Source: Synaphobranchus kaupii
Lineage: Eukaryota > Chordata > Actinopteri > Anguilliformes > Synaphobranchidae
Reading direction: 5' to 3'
DNA length: 64,000 nt
Assembly (NCBI GenBank): GCA_029718625.1
Contig: CM056395.1
Span: forward strand, 22,054,244 to 22,118,243
In this document: in pieces, positions 24,862 to 37,900 of the stretch
Position numbering within the stretch: position 1 is the first letter of the stretch
Layout: each line of letters begins with the position of its first letter
The notes under the pieces: model-generated
Databases searched by the model: none
Seen by the model: only the letters and a program-made list of their open reading frames with translations
What the model was told of the DNA's origin: nothing
Program-made: the position numbers and the translations under genes

Positions 24862-25791
24862 CCTCTTAATGCCAAACGCCCCCTAGCGGTAACGCCGGCG
24901 TGACGGAAATTATTACATTATACATTTCATTAATTTAATAATATATAATAAACTGCTCACCTCAATATTTTGATTAAATATCCTTAAGATATATCCATTC
25001 CTTCTGGGAAAGTGGTTTTTAAGCCCAAAACGTCGGAATAAAACTTTGTAAATAACGTTGGAAACTCGGACCTAATTCTCAAACATGTATTGCAGCTTGA
25101 TGTCACACCATAAACAATGTGCTGGTAAACTGTTCTGCTTAATTGTATTTCACAAAACTTTGGTTTGAAAAATCATTATACCTTTAGGCTTCAAGAAAAA
25201 ATACTTTAAAACTTTCATAGGGCTGTACATTATTTTTTTCCAATTTTAAACCGACTTGTGCTTTTTTGCACTTGATTACGACTCGTTCGGCTGTGTTCAC
25301 TTTGGCGTTGTGAAACTCAGCCAGTTTCTGGAGTACCAATCCCATGGCTTAGTATATGTTAGCCAGAGTAGTTTTGAACATGCTTGCAGAGATTTATGCA
25401 AAACCGTCGTCAATTGGGTGTATTTCTTTGACTGATAGCACAATAGGCCTATCTGAAGTGGGAAAAACCGTCTTCCACCCGCCTCCACTCTGAGTATTAT
25501 TTGCTTTCCATTGGGTTTTAAAACTGTCTGTCAAATATTCCAGGCAATAGCCAAGACTCTTATCTTTGAAACAAGCCGGCTATTGAATACAATAGCCGTC
25601 GTAAAAAAGGAAATCGAGCCGTGCGTATGAGGAAGTGGCGACCACGCGTAATTATCGAACCAAAATGGCGCAGTGTTTTTACCTTGTAGCGTAGCTCGCT
25701 ACATTCCGTTTAGCAAAGCACAATTAATTAGGTAAGGCCCGCAGTTACATTTTTTACTTTAGAGTATTTTTGATAGAGTTTTTGTGTAGTT

Positions 25792-25931
25792 ATGTCGAGA
25801 TTTTTGAGGCGTTTATCCGTGCACCAAGTGCTAGACGAACTGGATAAGCCAGAAGATGTTTTTGCCGAGGGAGACTCATCCTGTCTCAGTGACGCTGAAT
25901 CCACTGATGACCGAGATGATGTTGCTGACAT
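25792..25931 (+). pseudogene. Candidate first exon of a piggyBac transposase
   Basis: An ATG opens a 46-residue reading, MSRFLRRLSVHQVLDEL then an acidic serine/aspartate-rich run, ending at CAT|GTAAGT, a strong splice donor at 25932; unspliced, it would stop at once. Short acidic N-terminal segments of this style head piggyBac (PGBD) transposases (family knowledge). Its position inside a TTAA-flanked element supports the call. No following exon is recognised, so the gene is broken or internally deleted. Confidence 0.5.
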
Positions 25932-26369
25932 GTAAGTTGTTTTATCATACTAACAGTGTTATGCTATAAACGCATTGAATTTCGCCATGGCAGGTAACGT
26001 CGTTAGGGCTGGTGGTATTACCGATTTTTCGATATACCAGTGTGAATTCACGCAATGCCATGCGGGTTCGTAATTACATTGTCAACTGTATTTTATTGTT
26101 TTTCATACAATTAATATTACAAATTGCACATTCCAACGGTATGATAAATAATTTATGAAGTAAACTTAGGGTGTATTGTCTGTGTTGACAAACTCGCACG
26201 TGTTACGTGGCGTTGCCAACAACACAGATGTTTGGTGTAAGCATCGAAGGAAATTTAGCTGCAATGCGTGAATCCCTGTGTTTCTTCTGTGAAGCTAACT
26301 AACCTTATATACTTATGCATAAAATCGGTCCCTCTCAGCTAAATTAATATAGATAGTATTGCCTTTACA

Positions 26370-26632
26370 GTGGCAAGCTAGCAAGCATCCCTGTGTTTTC
26401 CTGTCTGTTTATTATAGTTTATACGAGTATTAGGAATGGAAGTGTGGTGTTGCTGATTTGCCCACAGCTTACTGTGAACTACAGTCGACGTTCATTGCTA
26501 GGGATAGCTGCTACATTATGCGAAGGATGTGCTTTGCCTTGTCTGTTCTGTAGTGATCTTGATGTCTCTGTGCGCACTTACTGTACGTCGCTTTGGATAA
26601 AAGCGTCTGCTAAATAAATGTAATGTAATGCA
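26370..26632 (+). repeat. SINE / L2-type tail nested in the piggyBac element
   Basis: The 3' end reads GTCGCTTTGGATAAAAGCGT then CTGCTAAATAAATGTAATGT, the conserved 3' tail shared by fish L2-type LINEs and the SINEs they mobilise (salmonid HpaI-type tails, family knowledge). The TGTAATGTAATG end is the usual terminal short repeat. The upstream 200 bases are probably the body; the left boundary is approximate. Confidence 0.75.
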
Positions 26633-28110
26633 AGCAAAATTACAGGTAACAAGCAGCTAGCTATCTATTTGTGTCTGAGATGAGCTACTAAAACGATTTT
26701 TTTGAGTGTGAAATGGCTTCTGGAAGTGTTTAGTAAAGTCATTGTTCCACCTGAGTAAATTGTTCTGTATGCAGTACAGAAGGCTGTGCAGGTAAACAAA
26801 ATGGTAATTTATGCATGGTATGAGGGAGAGAACATGATAACATGAGGGAGTACTTGTTGATTATTATTATTGTTGATTGTTGTTGTATAAGGGGGACTAA
26901 TGGGTATATCAACATGGTGGACAATTCCATGGACAGGGTTAGTGGGATTTGTAATGATGCAGATTGCTCTCCTGAGGGAATGTGTAGTCTAAATGGCTTC
27001 TGTATGAATGGTTAAATAATCTCTCCTCAACCTCCACCCCCATGTTTTGATCCTTTACCTTTTTTTGTTTTTAGTTCATTTTTTTTAGCTTTTTGGACCC
27101 TGCCATTTTGTACTTTCTTTGTGTAAATACGGTAACTTCAGCAATTAGAGGCAAGGATCTTTTTATTTGTTACAGCAGGGGTGTTTTTATTTTTTATCTA
27201 GGAAACTGGTGGACTTTTGATTTTTTATCCACTGCACTTTTAGTAGTACACCTTAGTGCACTTGTATATAGTTGATATATGTTTGTCATGTATAAAGTTT
27301 TGCCTCCTAAAACCCAACCCCAACGTCCCTGTCATAGGAGGTGGCAACAGAATAAAGGACAGGACTGGCAAGCATTAATGTGTAGGGAAGTTTCATACTA
27401 TTCCCATTATTCATTTGAAAACCTGTTTGCACATTCCTGGACTCATTTCTGGCTAATGGGGCTCTGGTGAAATACACAAGATTCACTGTGCTGCTACATG
27501 GGTTTTGACAGCTTTTTGTAACCTTGGGTAGTTCGTTGTGTAATATGCAGAACACCAAGAACACGTCTAAAAATGAACTTTTATTGCCAATATTGACAAA
27601 TTATCTCATTTTATTGTAAAAACCTAAAAAATAAATCATATTGAGACCTTTCTGTAACATTGCCATTTTTGGCACATTTGGCACCATTTGGCACCATTTG
27701 GATAACGAAAAAGGTTCACCTGAATAAAACCCTGTAAAATTTGAATGGTTTGAGATATTGACACCAGATTGTTACCAGAGGTAGGCAGCATATTGATGAA
27801 TCAGATAGAGGAGTCAGAGAGTCATTTCCTTGATTGCATTTGTAGCTCCCCAGGTAAAAATTATTAAACTTGAATGTAGGTACCCGTTTTTTAGTTTTTT
27901 TATATTTTCTGTACATAAATTGTTGTAGTTAAGTATCAAAAACTGGATTTCTATGAGTTCTCACTGCTTAGTCGTAATACTGCAGGTGTCTGCTTTAATA
28001 AAAGCCATGAACCATATTTGTACCATTTATAGTTTTTGAGATAACCACCTTTGTTTGTCACTAGTGAAAACAGGCAAAATTTGGCCTATTTTGCCCTCGG
28101 TAGGAAGAGG

Positions 28111-28630
28111 TTAACCCATCATTGTCATCTGTATGAAATGGTTGGCTGGCCTCCACTTTCCATACGAAGGCAAATCCATTGGAGTACTTTTGTATATAAA
28201 GCTGTTACTGGTTTGCTCCCCTTATATCTGTCCGTTTTCATCCAGTCAAACAAGACACGGTACAGTTTACGTTCTAATAATCTTATTCATTTTTAAGTCC
28301 CACAGGTAAGGTCAGAATTTGGTAAGGCAGCCTTTGGCTATAATGCTCCATCATCCTGGAATGACTTACAAAAACATTTAAAGCTTGAATGTTTTATTCC
28401 AATGTTGAATTTTAAGTGTAAAAATGATGAACTGTTTGAGTATGAGTGCTCATGTGGCTGAGTGCTTATTTATTTATTATTATTCATTAAACTCCACGCT
28501 GTGAATGTTTTTGGTGATTTGATGTTTAAATGTTGTTTTTGAGTGCTGCCTTTCTTGACCAGGGTCCTCTTGCAAAAGAGATTTCAATCTCAATGTGGTT
28601 TACCCTGGTTAAATAAAGGTTAAATTAAAA
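28111..28630 (+). pseudogene. Non-LTR retrotransposon, right part and 3' end
   Basis: Continuation of the LINE interrupted at 24861. Plus-strand translation gives HHCHLYEMVGWPPLSIRRQI then FVYKAVTGLLPLYLS, and in a later frame FGKAAFGYNAPSSWNDLQKH, typical of LINE C-terminal regions. The 3' end is CTTGCAAAAGAGATTTCAAT then CCTGGTTAAATAAAGGTTAA followed by a poly-A-like run, the usual terminus of this fish LINE type. Frameshifts are present. Confidence 0.85.
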
Positions 28631-29420
28631 AAAATTCAAAATCACAAACCAAAGCAGAAAACTAAAAACGACGAGATTGTGAGCTAGCACGACAATGCTA
28701 GAGATACTTAGCATGGCAAAATCTAAATCTAAATCTAAATAATGTTAGCTAGCTATCAAATTTTTAGCTAGCTCCACACAGTTTCTTCTTGACTAGCTCT
28801 GTACAGAGAGCTAATGTTTATCTAATGTTAGTTAGTTAGTTCTAAATAAACATCACAAGCCCATGGAATGTATAGCTTAGCTAATGTTATCAATGATAAA
28901 TAAATGGAAATACGGGTTACCTTACAGTTAATAAATATTTGTTGCAAACATGGCAGAAGTACTGATCAAGAATTAGCTATACATATATGATAATGATTTA
29001 ACTTTGGTGTTCAGCGAACTGCTACATAGGTACTCACTCAACACTTGCGAGAGTTATGTTGGCGGGCAAACCTGTCCTTGGCACACAAGCACCCATCAAT
29101 CCAATGAAATGCGACGGATGCACCAAGAAACACCTAGCCAGTCACTAAATGTTAGCTCATAACGTTGCCAATGTTTTTTTTATTTTTATGTTTGGGCTAT
29201 AAGAGTTAGGATCTTGTACATTGTTAATCTCAGATCGATATATTTAAAAATCGTAATGTACTTACTGTTTTGTACATTTGTATTACCCCAGAATTTGTAT
29301 TACTGGGGGATTTTCAAATGGCTATATATTATAGCATGAGACACTATGGTTAATAAGTAAATCAACAGGATGGGCCACGCTTGTGATTGGTTGGGCCAGG
29401 CCCACCTTGGAGCCAGGCCT
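28631..29420. other. Non-coding stretch with short repeats
   Basis: Contains (AAATCT)4 near 28718-28741 and GTTAGCTAGC-like motifs near 28745-28850. No gene seen. Confidence 0.5.
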
Positions 29421-29447
29421 GATTGTCCCTAACTTTTAGGGACAATC
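29421..29447. repeat. Perfect 27-base hairpin
   Basis: GATTGTCCCTAA, loop CTT, TTAGGGACAATC: 12-bp perfect arms with a 3-base loop. Confidence 0.9.
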
Positions 29448-29454
29448 AATTTTT

Positions 29455-29735
29455 CTAACAAAAATTAACTATAGTATTGCTATAGTTATCTTCTAGAAAA
29501 CTATAAGAATATTGTAGTTTTTTTCGCCCACTATAATAATGCTATAGTTTTTGTCACTATAGTACAATAGTATCATTATAGTATTTTCACCCTCTATAAT
29601 CATTCTTTAGTATTTATCCCTATAGGACAATAGTATGACTATAGTGTGTATGAAAAAACTACTACTTTAGTATTTGTATAGTATATGCTGTCAACATACT
29701 ATAGTTTTACTGTAGTTAATTTTCTTTGGGGGTAA
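29455..29735. repeat. Cluster of TATAGT/ACTATA motifs
   Basis: CTATAGT, ACTATAA, CTATAATCA, ACTATAGTAC and variants recur at least a dozen times in 280 bases in both orientations. It borders the decayed Tc1 element and may be its subterminal repeat region or an older palindromic repeat. Confidence 0.7.
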
Positions 29736-29739
29736 TACC

Positions 29740-30760
29740 ATTGATCAGAGGAAAAACAAATCTTTGATGCAAAATAATTTTTATTTTGAAGATGTGTGTC
29801 ACAATTATTGGGATCCTTCTATTTAGTAATTTGTGCACCCATCCTTCCCTTTGCCAAGATAACAGCGCAGAGTCTTCTCCTGTATTGTTTGTCTGGAGAA
29901 ACACATAGCGAGGGATTTGAGACATACAACACAACATCTCAGCCCCCACGTGTGGACTCTCCCTTTCAGCTCACCCTACAGGTTTTCAGTGGGGTTCTGA
30001 GATGACCATTGTAAACCCATGACTCTGTGGTCAGTGAACCATTTTTGTGTTGATTTTGAGGTATACTTTGGATCATTGTCCTGCTGAAAAGATCCAACCG
30101 TGACCAACTTTTAGCGTTCTGATGGAGGCAGTCAGATTTTGATCTAAAATCTCCAGGTATTTTATCCTAACAAGGTTTTCTCCCATGGGCTTTGGAGGAA
30201 AAACAGCCTCGCAACGTCACAGATCCACCACCATACTTCACTGTAGGGATAAGGCTCTTCTCTTCATAACTATTACGCCAAACCCACCTTTGGTATTTAT
30301 TGCCAAAAAAGTACATTTACATTTCATCGGACCACAGCATTTATTGGTAACATTTAGCAAACTCCAGACGGGATGATGACAGCAGCGCCTTTCTTCTGGC
30401 AAGCCTTTTAAATAGCTTCATGGCATAGAGGTGATGCCTATTTCTACTTTTGGAGACTTGGTGACCCCAGGATGTAACCAATCGTGATCTTTGGAGAAAT
30501 CTTTGCCTATCAAATCATCCTCCTCCTGTGGACGGGGGATTTCTCATATTCTCAGGCCATGCTGACAAGGACATTTTTTATAGCCTTTTTGCTCATATTT
30601 TTCAAAGTTGTCAATAATTCTGGTGGGCAATATACTGTGATGCACAATTATCCCTTTTGGATAGATTTTTCGACACACTGTTTCAAATTGCCTCATGGGA
30701 CTTTAGCAGTAAGACACATCCATTTCATATTTTACACACATGCAGACAGGAGGTTTGTGA
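29740..30760 (-). pseudogene. Decayed Tc1-like transposon, transposase on minus strand
   Basis: Minus-strand translation recovers KYGGGSVTLRGCFSSKAHG (near 30185-30245) and FQQDNDPKYTSKSTQKWF (near 30045-30105). The second contains the central catalytic aspartate of DD34E transposases in its usual QQDNDPKxT context. The frame changes several times and stops intervene, so it is dead. An N-terminal region lies toward 30.5-30.7 kb. Terminal inverted repeats are not resolved. It is distinct from the intact Tc1 at 51.1 kb and the Sleeping-Beauty type at 48.0 kb. Confidence 0.8.
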
Positions 30761-33700
30761 GCCAGAAAATGTAAAGCTTTACCTTGTTCACATCATTAAC
30801 TCTCAGGGCTTCACCGTAAACTAGAGTTGTGGAACTTTGTTTTTCACCCAGGGTTGTGTATTCACTGCCACATACTCACATATTAATTTAGGGCATGGCA
30901 ATACATGATACGCGGGTCTTCTTTAATTTAAGCCATTATTGGTGTTTGTGTAAAGTTAACATCTGGAGCTATAAAGCTTTAAACAGAACAAAATTAAGCC
31001 TCTGTGCAAAGGGGTTAATAAGCATATCTGAAATGTGACTTCTGTGTTTCAGAATGCACCCGGCGGAAACCTTTGCCCACCCTTGCTGCGGGTTCTGTGT
31101 TTTTGACGTGACCCCTCCGGCGAACCGTAGAGGTTCTTTTTCCCGGCGTGCCCGCCCTCCTTTCAGAACGGGTGCCAAGATCCCATACTTGGCTCAATCC
31201 ACTGATCTGGAGGTGCGAATGGCTCATCGCTCATTATCACATAAGCCAGTTTTACTGAGGCGTATCAAACCTCCTCGCTCTTCTGTAATTGCCTTGCTTA
31301 CACACAGGACACCGCTCCGCTGGGACGCACGCCTCGCCGCTCAGCGATTGCTATGTTTTATTCATTTTACTTTATGGCCGGTCACTAAGAGGCGAGGGCA
31401 AAAACTTGCTGGCAAGCGTTCTTATGTGGACTGCAGGTGTTTAAGAACTTCTAATTAGAGATTATATATTTGTTTTACTGGCATTCCCCAAGGAAGGAGT
31501 GGTAGGCTGTAGAATAATCATCTTTAATTGCTCTTAATTGTTATAAATAATTTTCCTTTCCTTTTTGACCATCGCTGTTAATTTATTCTTGGGAAGAAAA
31601 CCTTATACACTGCATACTAAGGAAGCGAACATTTATGAGCTTTCATAGGTCTTTTAAGACATTGTAATGTGATGGCTACTTTACTCTCCACACAGTTACA
31701 TTTCAGTATGCTAAGCATATGGGCATGGCATGATATCCACGGAAAGCTGATTATTTTAAGACGGCCGAATTGTGAAATTGAAAATGCCATACATAGTTTA
31801 AACGATGCCTTATGCATGAGCAAAACAAAGATCTCTTGCTCATACTTCAATCTGACTGATATTCTGAGTTGTTTTGCAATTTAAATCAAAGACTGAAGCA
31901 AAGCAAAGCAGCCTACGTTTTAGAAATCTGTTCATTATATTGACTACACCATGGAAAATAAACATCTGTCTTAACCAGACAATTTCCTGAATGGGGATGC
32001 TTTGTCAAACTGTTGTTTTGATTTAATTTCAAGAATAGCGATATGCGATTTCCTGCAGATGAAGCACTTGTTAAACCGAAAATACAAGGTCTGGACATCG
32101 GCAAACAGTCTTGCATTTCAAAAACTTGTCAATTTATTCAGAGCTGCAATCACATACTGAAAATATTATACACGGTGGTAACAACTGGTGGCACTGATTT
32201 TTCATATCTCATAAATTTATGAGTAGCACAAAAACAGCTTTAAATTACTGCTTTGATACTGACAATGGGGAAAGCCCCTCTGAGACTGTAACATCTACAT
32301 TTCCTTCTTCATAAACTGACTAATTAAACAGATTGGCTGGGATTCAATCAAAATTTAATATTGTTCTTATTATTGACTAACAGTAAAACGCAACATTGAT
32401 TATTATTTATTTTTTTCATCACTAAAACTATTGAACTTGAGTTTGTGAGGACAAGGCATAACAATTTTCACATTTTCAAAGTTTCACATAGTTAAGGACA
32501 AAATGTTTATTGAACCCAGGCCATTGGTGTGCATGCACACAGGGGCTTAATAGGAGTTTTATTAATAATATAAGTCACTGGAAATCGATGAGAAAACTAT
32601 GACGCATAACATAATATGATCCTAATCATTGTATGATCCCGGAATCACGGCTGATTTTTTCAGAGCATGAAGAATGACCATCTGCTCTGAGAGGGCATGA
32701 TGTCATAGGAGAGAACACCCCTCATAGCACCTTCTGTTCATTGGAGGACTGGAGGAAAATTAACCAATTACAACTCGGCTACTTCCTGTCCGATTTGCAC
32801 TAAAGATGCTGCGCTGATTTGTTGGGCATCGGAACTCGTACACATACTCCTGGCAGTTGATTAGTAGCATAACGGCCCCTTTTGAATAATGGTACACTCT
32901 TGTGGTGATTTAAATCCCCCCGAAAAGGCCATTCAATAAAAGGCACGTGTTATTTAACCTTGCAGCCTACTTTTTTTTTGAGGGTGGGGTTTATATTTTA
33001 AGCAGGTCTGATGTCCAGTGATTTATTCAAAGTTCATCAAGCTTTGTCCTAACAGGTAAATCAGAAATGCAAGCTTTGATTTCACAGTCCGCTAAGCTCA
33101 CAGTGCTGGACAATCACGGTGTTTTACTCAATGAGTTAAATTATGGTATGTTATTTCTGTGAATTTTTTGTTTCATGTCAATCGCCTCCTCGTCATATTT
33201 AAATATTGTGGCAGAATTCACTGTCAAAAAAATAAAAAACTAACACCAACACCAATATGGTTTTAAAAATGCATATACATATTTAATGTTAACAGCCAAG
33301 CAAACAAATGCAATTAGCCTAACACAACATCGTCAATGTCACTGTGTTTTTGGGAAGCATTCTCGCACAACAGGGCTCTTGGGAAATTCAAGCCATCTTG
33401 ATAACTCTGTCGGTATCAGAATGCCACAGCATTTCGATATCGCAAACTGCTAAGTGAAACAGATTACATTTTCCCATAAACACGCCGCATATTTCACGGC
33501 CAGACACAGGGAAAGACAATTATTTAAAAAAACAGTCACTGAAAGGTTACAGGAGGAGAGTGATCGACCTGGTATGGACACGGACGTGGCGTGTGCACTT
33601 GGCGAGACTTTTCCACTCAAGTGCAATGTTTCACACACACGACATCCTATGAGATTACATTCCATCTGTCCATAAATTCGCTTGACCTTCTGGGGATTAA

Positions 33701-34371
33701 CATGGAATTTATGACCAGTTGTCCGTGCGCCCTTTCATACCAAAACTCCCTCCATCTGCAAATTTCAGTCTCTGCAAACATTTTGGCATCCTGCTTTGTG
33801 ATACATTATGCTGTATTTGCTCTGTTAGTAGACATTCCAAATTATGCCTGTGGCATCATTATTGAATTTTACTTAATTATTTCTAGTCTCGATCAATCGC
33901 AGTCCATCACGTGTGAGTTTAGCATTACCAGGCTCTGAGGCCGCCCAGAATATGCTTCATTCTGAGCTTTAAAGTGGTCCTAGGTGTGCTTTGTTTCATT
34001 AATCGCTTGTATTAATGCGTTGCCCATCATTCATTGTCAGGTGAATTTGACAGGACACCATGTACAGGTTTATTATATAGATGCTGCATTTAGGGAGTCC
34101 TATGAAACCCATTTTAGAACACAACCCACAGGTGACAAATACTGTGCCGCTAAGCACCTGTTAAAATGACCGTCACTGGATTCCGCTTTCTCTAAACTCT
34201 CCATGGCTTCCGTGGCAAAGTAAAGGTTTGTTGTTGCATTCCGATTGCTAATCTGGATCTGTGTTGACAGAGGTGCACTAAACAGCCTTTCACTCGGCAT
34301 GCCCACATAACCTGATCGTCCCACCTGCCTCCCACACCTGCCGCCCACCCATTTCATCCTTCACCTTTACT
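30761..34371. other. Non-coding stretch, no gene recognised
   Basis: About 3.6 kb with no recognisable exon or mobile element. The block 31050-31330 is relatively GC- and CpG-rich, with an open plus-strand frame (31054-31458) that shows no domain. The block 33400-34330 is complex unique sequence and could hold conserved non-coding elements. Confidence 0.5.
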
Positions 34372-34378
34372 TCTCTCT

Positions 34379-34422
<44 letters not shown>
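34372..34422. repeat. (CT)n microsatellite
   Basis: CT dinucleotides with CCCTCTCC interruptions at the start. Directly visible. Confidence 0.95.
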
Positions 34423-34424
<2 letters not shown>

Positions 34425-34625
34425 TTTCCCACACTTAGACTGTTCTAATTTAGCTCGTGTCACCGATTTGAAGGCTCTGCCTCAGCTGCTTTGAACAGCG
34501 TCCTGATGGAGATGGCAGTTTATGCCTGCCCGCGTGTGCGCTGCCCGCGTGCGCGTTAAGCCGCGTCTCGGGTTCCTTTCCTCCTCTCCGGCGATTCCCA
34601 TTACGTTGCTCAGTGAAAACACAGC

Positions 34626-34630
34626 ACTGT
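34626..34630. repeat. Target site duplication ACTGT (left)
   Basis: Five bases immediately before the left LTR, matched by 39601-39605 after the right LTR. Confidence 0.95.
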
Positions 34631-34957
34631 TGTGGCGAAGTGAGCACCACCGCTCTAGTGCAGAGACAGAAATCACACTTTGGGGTAGAGAGAACACGGT
34701 TTTTATTCGTTTCTCTCTCTGGTTTTTACAAACAACACAATCGTACATCCGCTCTTCTCCCCGCAGATGTTCTGGTCGGCTTTTATGCACTCAGGCTCAC
34801 TGTCGAACAATCAAGGCAATTGGTTAATTGATACACACAATAATACAATCAATCGTTACCAATTGCATGATTCCCGAGAGCTGTGTCGGCTCCATAAACC
34901 ACACATGTTCACTCTCTCTCTTGCCGGCAGCGCCTAAAACCACGCCCCCCTACCACA
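34631..34957 (-). repeat. 3' LTR (low-coordinate copy)
   Basis: Begins TGTGGCGAAGTGAGCACC and ends CCCCCCTACCACA on the plus strand; 327 bp, identical by eye to 39274-39600. As the element runs on the minus strand this is the downstream LTR. Confidence 0.96.
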
Positions 34958-34974
34958 TACCCCCACCGCCCGAC
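34958..34974 (-). other. Polypurine tract of the retrotransposon
   Basis: Between the gag-pol stop and the 3' LTR, the minus strand reads GTCGGGCGGTGGGGGTA, purine-rich and abutting the LTR, as expected for the plus-strand primer of an LTR element. Confidence 0.75.
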
Positions 34975-37900
34975 TTAGGCCGGGAAGCCATCCGGCCGAT
35001 GACCGACCCCCCCCTCCTCCTCCCCCACCGGGCGAGAGAGAAAGTCCGCCACCACCATCTGCGCTCCCGGCCTATGAATCACCTTGAAATTAAAAGGTTG
35101 TAACGCCAGATACCAACGAGTGATTCGGGCGTTAGTATCCTTCATGCGGTGAAGCCATTGGAGGGGGGCATGGTCCGAACAGAGGGTGAATGGGCGACCC
35201 AGTAGGTAATAACGGAGGGACCCGACCGCCCACCGAATGGCCAGACACTCTTTTTCGACCGTGCTGTACTTAGCTTCGCGTTGTGATAGTTTCCTGCTAA
35301 TGTACAGCACTGGTCGGTCGACCCCCTCCACCTGCTGCGTCAAAACGGCCCCCAGCCCTCTGTTCGATGCGTCTGTCTGCACATTAAAAGGGAGAGAGAA
35401 GTTAGGGGTGAACAGGAGTGGTTTCCCACAAAGAGCTTCCTTCACCCGCTCAAACGCCTGCCGGCACAATTCCGTCCACTGGACCGGATCTGAGGCACCT
35501 TTCCGAGTCAAGTCGGTTAGGGGACTGGTCAGCTCCGAGAAGGCAGGAATAAACCTTCTGTAGTAGCCAGCCAGCCCCAAAAACCTCCTCACCTCTTTTT
35601 TTGTCTTGGGTCGGAGGCAGGTCGCAATCGCTGCGGTTTTGTCCACTAGAGGCCGCACCTGTCCACTTCCCAAGTGGTACCCCAAATACCGTACCTCCGC
35701 TCGGCCAATTGCACACTTCTTTGGGTTAGCCGTGAGCCCCGCCTGTCTCAGGGACTCTAACACCGCCCCCACATGCCGCACATGCTGAGCCCAGCTGTTG
35801 CTGTGGATGATAATGTCATCCAGATAGGCTGCAGCGAAAGCAGCATGCGGACGCAGCACCCTGTCCATGAGACGTTGAAATGTGGCAGGGGCCCCGAATA
35901 ACCCAAACGGAAGTGTCCGAAATTGGTACAACCCGTCCGGAGCGGAGAAAGCCGTTTTTTCCTTGGACTCTGGAGACAAGGGAATCTGCCAGTAGCCCTT
36001 GGTTAAATCCAGTGTCGAAAAAAAACGAGCTGTGCCCAGCCGATCCAAGAGTTCGTCGACCCGAGGCATTGGATAGGCATCAAAACGTGACACTTCGTTC
36101 ACCTTACGATAGTCTACACAGAACCGAATAGATCCATCTGGCTTACCCACTAGCACGATGGGGCTATTCCACGCACTGTTAGACTCCTCTATTACCCCCA
36201 ATTCCAGCATTGCCTTTATTTCTGCCTGAACCAATTTCTTTTTATGTTCCGGTAGTCTATAGGGCCGTGAACGCGCCGTCACGCCCGGGGTTGTCTCAAT
36301 GTGGTGGGTTATGAGGTTAGTGCGACCTGGTAGAGGGGAAAACACATCCGCAAACCGCGTTTGCAACAAGGCAAGATCCGCTCTCTGATTCGGTATGAGA
36401 TGGCTATCCGAAAGGGGTGAGGTTTGATCGGTAGAATTTGGTACCTCAGGCCCCAGCTCATCTCTCTCCTGATCCACCGTGACCAGAGAGACCGGTACCA
36501 CCTCTTTCCATGCTTTTAGTAGATTGAGGTGATAAATCTGTTTCGCCCCCTCTCTATCAGATCGCAGTACCTCATAATCGACTTCCCCCACTCGTCGTGT
36601 AACCACGAAGGGTCCTTGCCACTTGGCGAGTAATTTGGTGCTGGACGTCGGGAGTAATACCAGGACTTTATCTCCCGGTGAAAATTGACGTAGCTTAGTT
36701 CCTCTATCGTAGTGCTTCTGCTGACGTTCCTGAGCCTCGAGCAAATTCTCCCGTGACAATCTACCCAGTGTATGGAGTTTTGCTCGCAGGTCCATGACGT
36801 ACTGAATTTCGTTTTTACTGGGACTTGGACCCTCCTCCCAGCTTTCCTTAACTAGATCCAAGACACCCCGTGGTCGCCTACCGAACAGCAAATCAAAGGG
36901 AGAAAATCCCGTGGAGGCCTGGGGAACCTCTCGCACTGCAAACAAGAGAGGAACTAACCACTTATCCCAATTTCGGCTATCATCGTGTACGAACTTTCGA
37001 ATCATAGACTTCAAAGTCCTATTAAAACGCTCCACAAGCCCATCTGTTTGCGGATGGTATACGCTGGTTTTAATAGACTGAATCCCCAATAATTCATATA
37101 ATTCGCGTAATGTGCGTGACATAAAGGAAGTGCCTTGATCCGTCAGAATCTCTTTCGGGATTCCGACGCGGGAGATTATTTGAAACAAAGCCTGCGCAAC
37201 ACTCTTAGCCGAGATATTGCGTAACGGCACTGCTTCGGGATACCTAGTTGCATAATCCACCAGAACTAACACAAATCGGTATCCCTGCGTGCTCCTTTCA
37301 AATGGCCCGATGAGATCCATGCCCACTCTATCAAAAGGGACCTCAATTAACGGTAGAGGGCGCAACGGCGCTTTTGGGATGGCCGGAGAATTCACTAGCT
37401 GACAGTCTGGGCAGGACGCACACCACCGACGTACGTCCGCCCAAATGCCCGGCCAATAGAACCGGGCCATTATCCGGTTTAGTGTTTTCTCATACCCTAA
37501 ATGACCAGCCATGGGGTTGTAATGAGCCGCCTGGAAAATCATTTCCCGGCGGCTTTTAGGTACCAACAACTGGGTCATCTCCTCACCTGTCTGAGTGTCA
37601 CGACTCACTCTGTACAATCTGTCCTTAATGATTACAAAATATGGGTGAGTGCGTGCAGCGTCAGGGCGCACCAGCTGACCATCCACATACACGACCTGAT
37701 CAAAGGCAAAGCGTAGGGTGTCGTCGCGAGACTGCGCGAGTGGGAAATCCTCCACGGGGTGAAACACCGGCACCTGGGGAGTCTCCACCGGAGGCTCTCC
37801 CGGAGCCGTCCCCCCCCCGGCAGTGTCGGGCGACCCCGCGTCACCACTGTCAACTGCACACACGTCACACTTCCCTAGCGGTCGTGATCGCACCCCCATC

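Larger units (their letters stand above)
24862..28110 (+). mobile_element. piggyBac-like non-autonomous element, 3,249 bp, TTAA-flanked
   Basis: It interrupts a LINE precisely at TTAA (24858-24861) and ends before a second TTAA (28111-28114); joining the flanks at one TTAA restores an open LINE frame reading TGHLTHHCHLYEMVGW. The termini are short imperfect inverted repeats starting CCTCTTAATGCC and, on the minus strand, CCTCTTCCTACC. TTAA duplication is the hallmark of piggyBac (family knowledge). Inside are a short candidate first exon (25792-25931), a SINE/L2 tail (26577-26632) and otherwise AT-rich sequence. No DDD catalytic region is found, so it is not autonomous. Confidence 0.85.

Noticed and set aside
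31054..31458. 134-codon plus-strand frame in a GC-richer block
   Set aside because: No domain, biased composition only, and the opposite strand is equally open.
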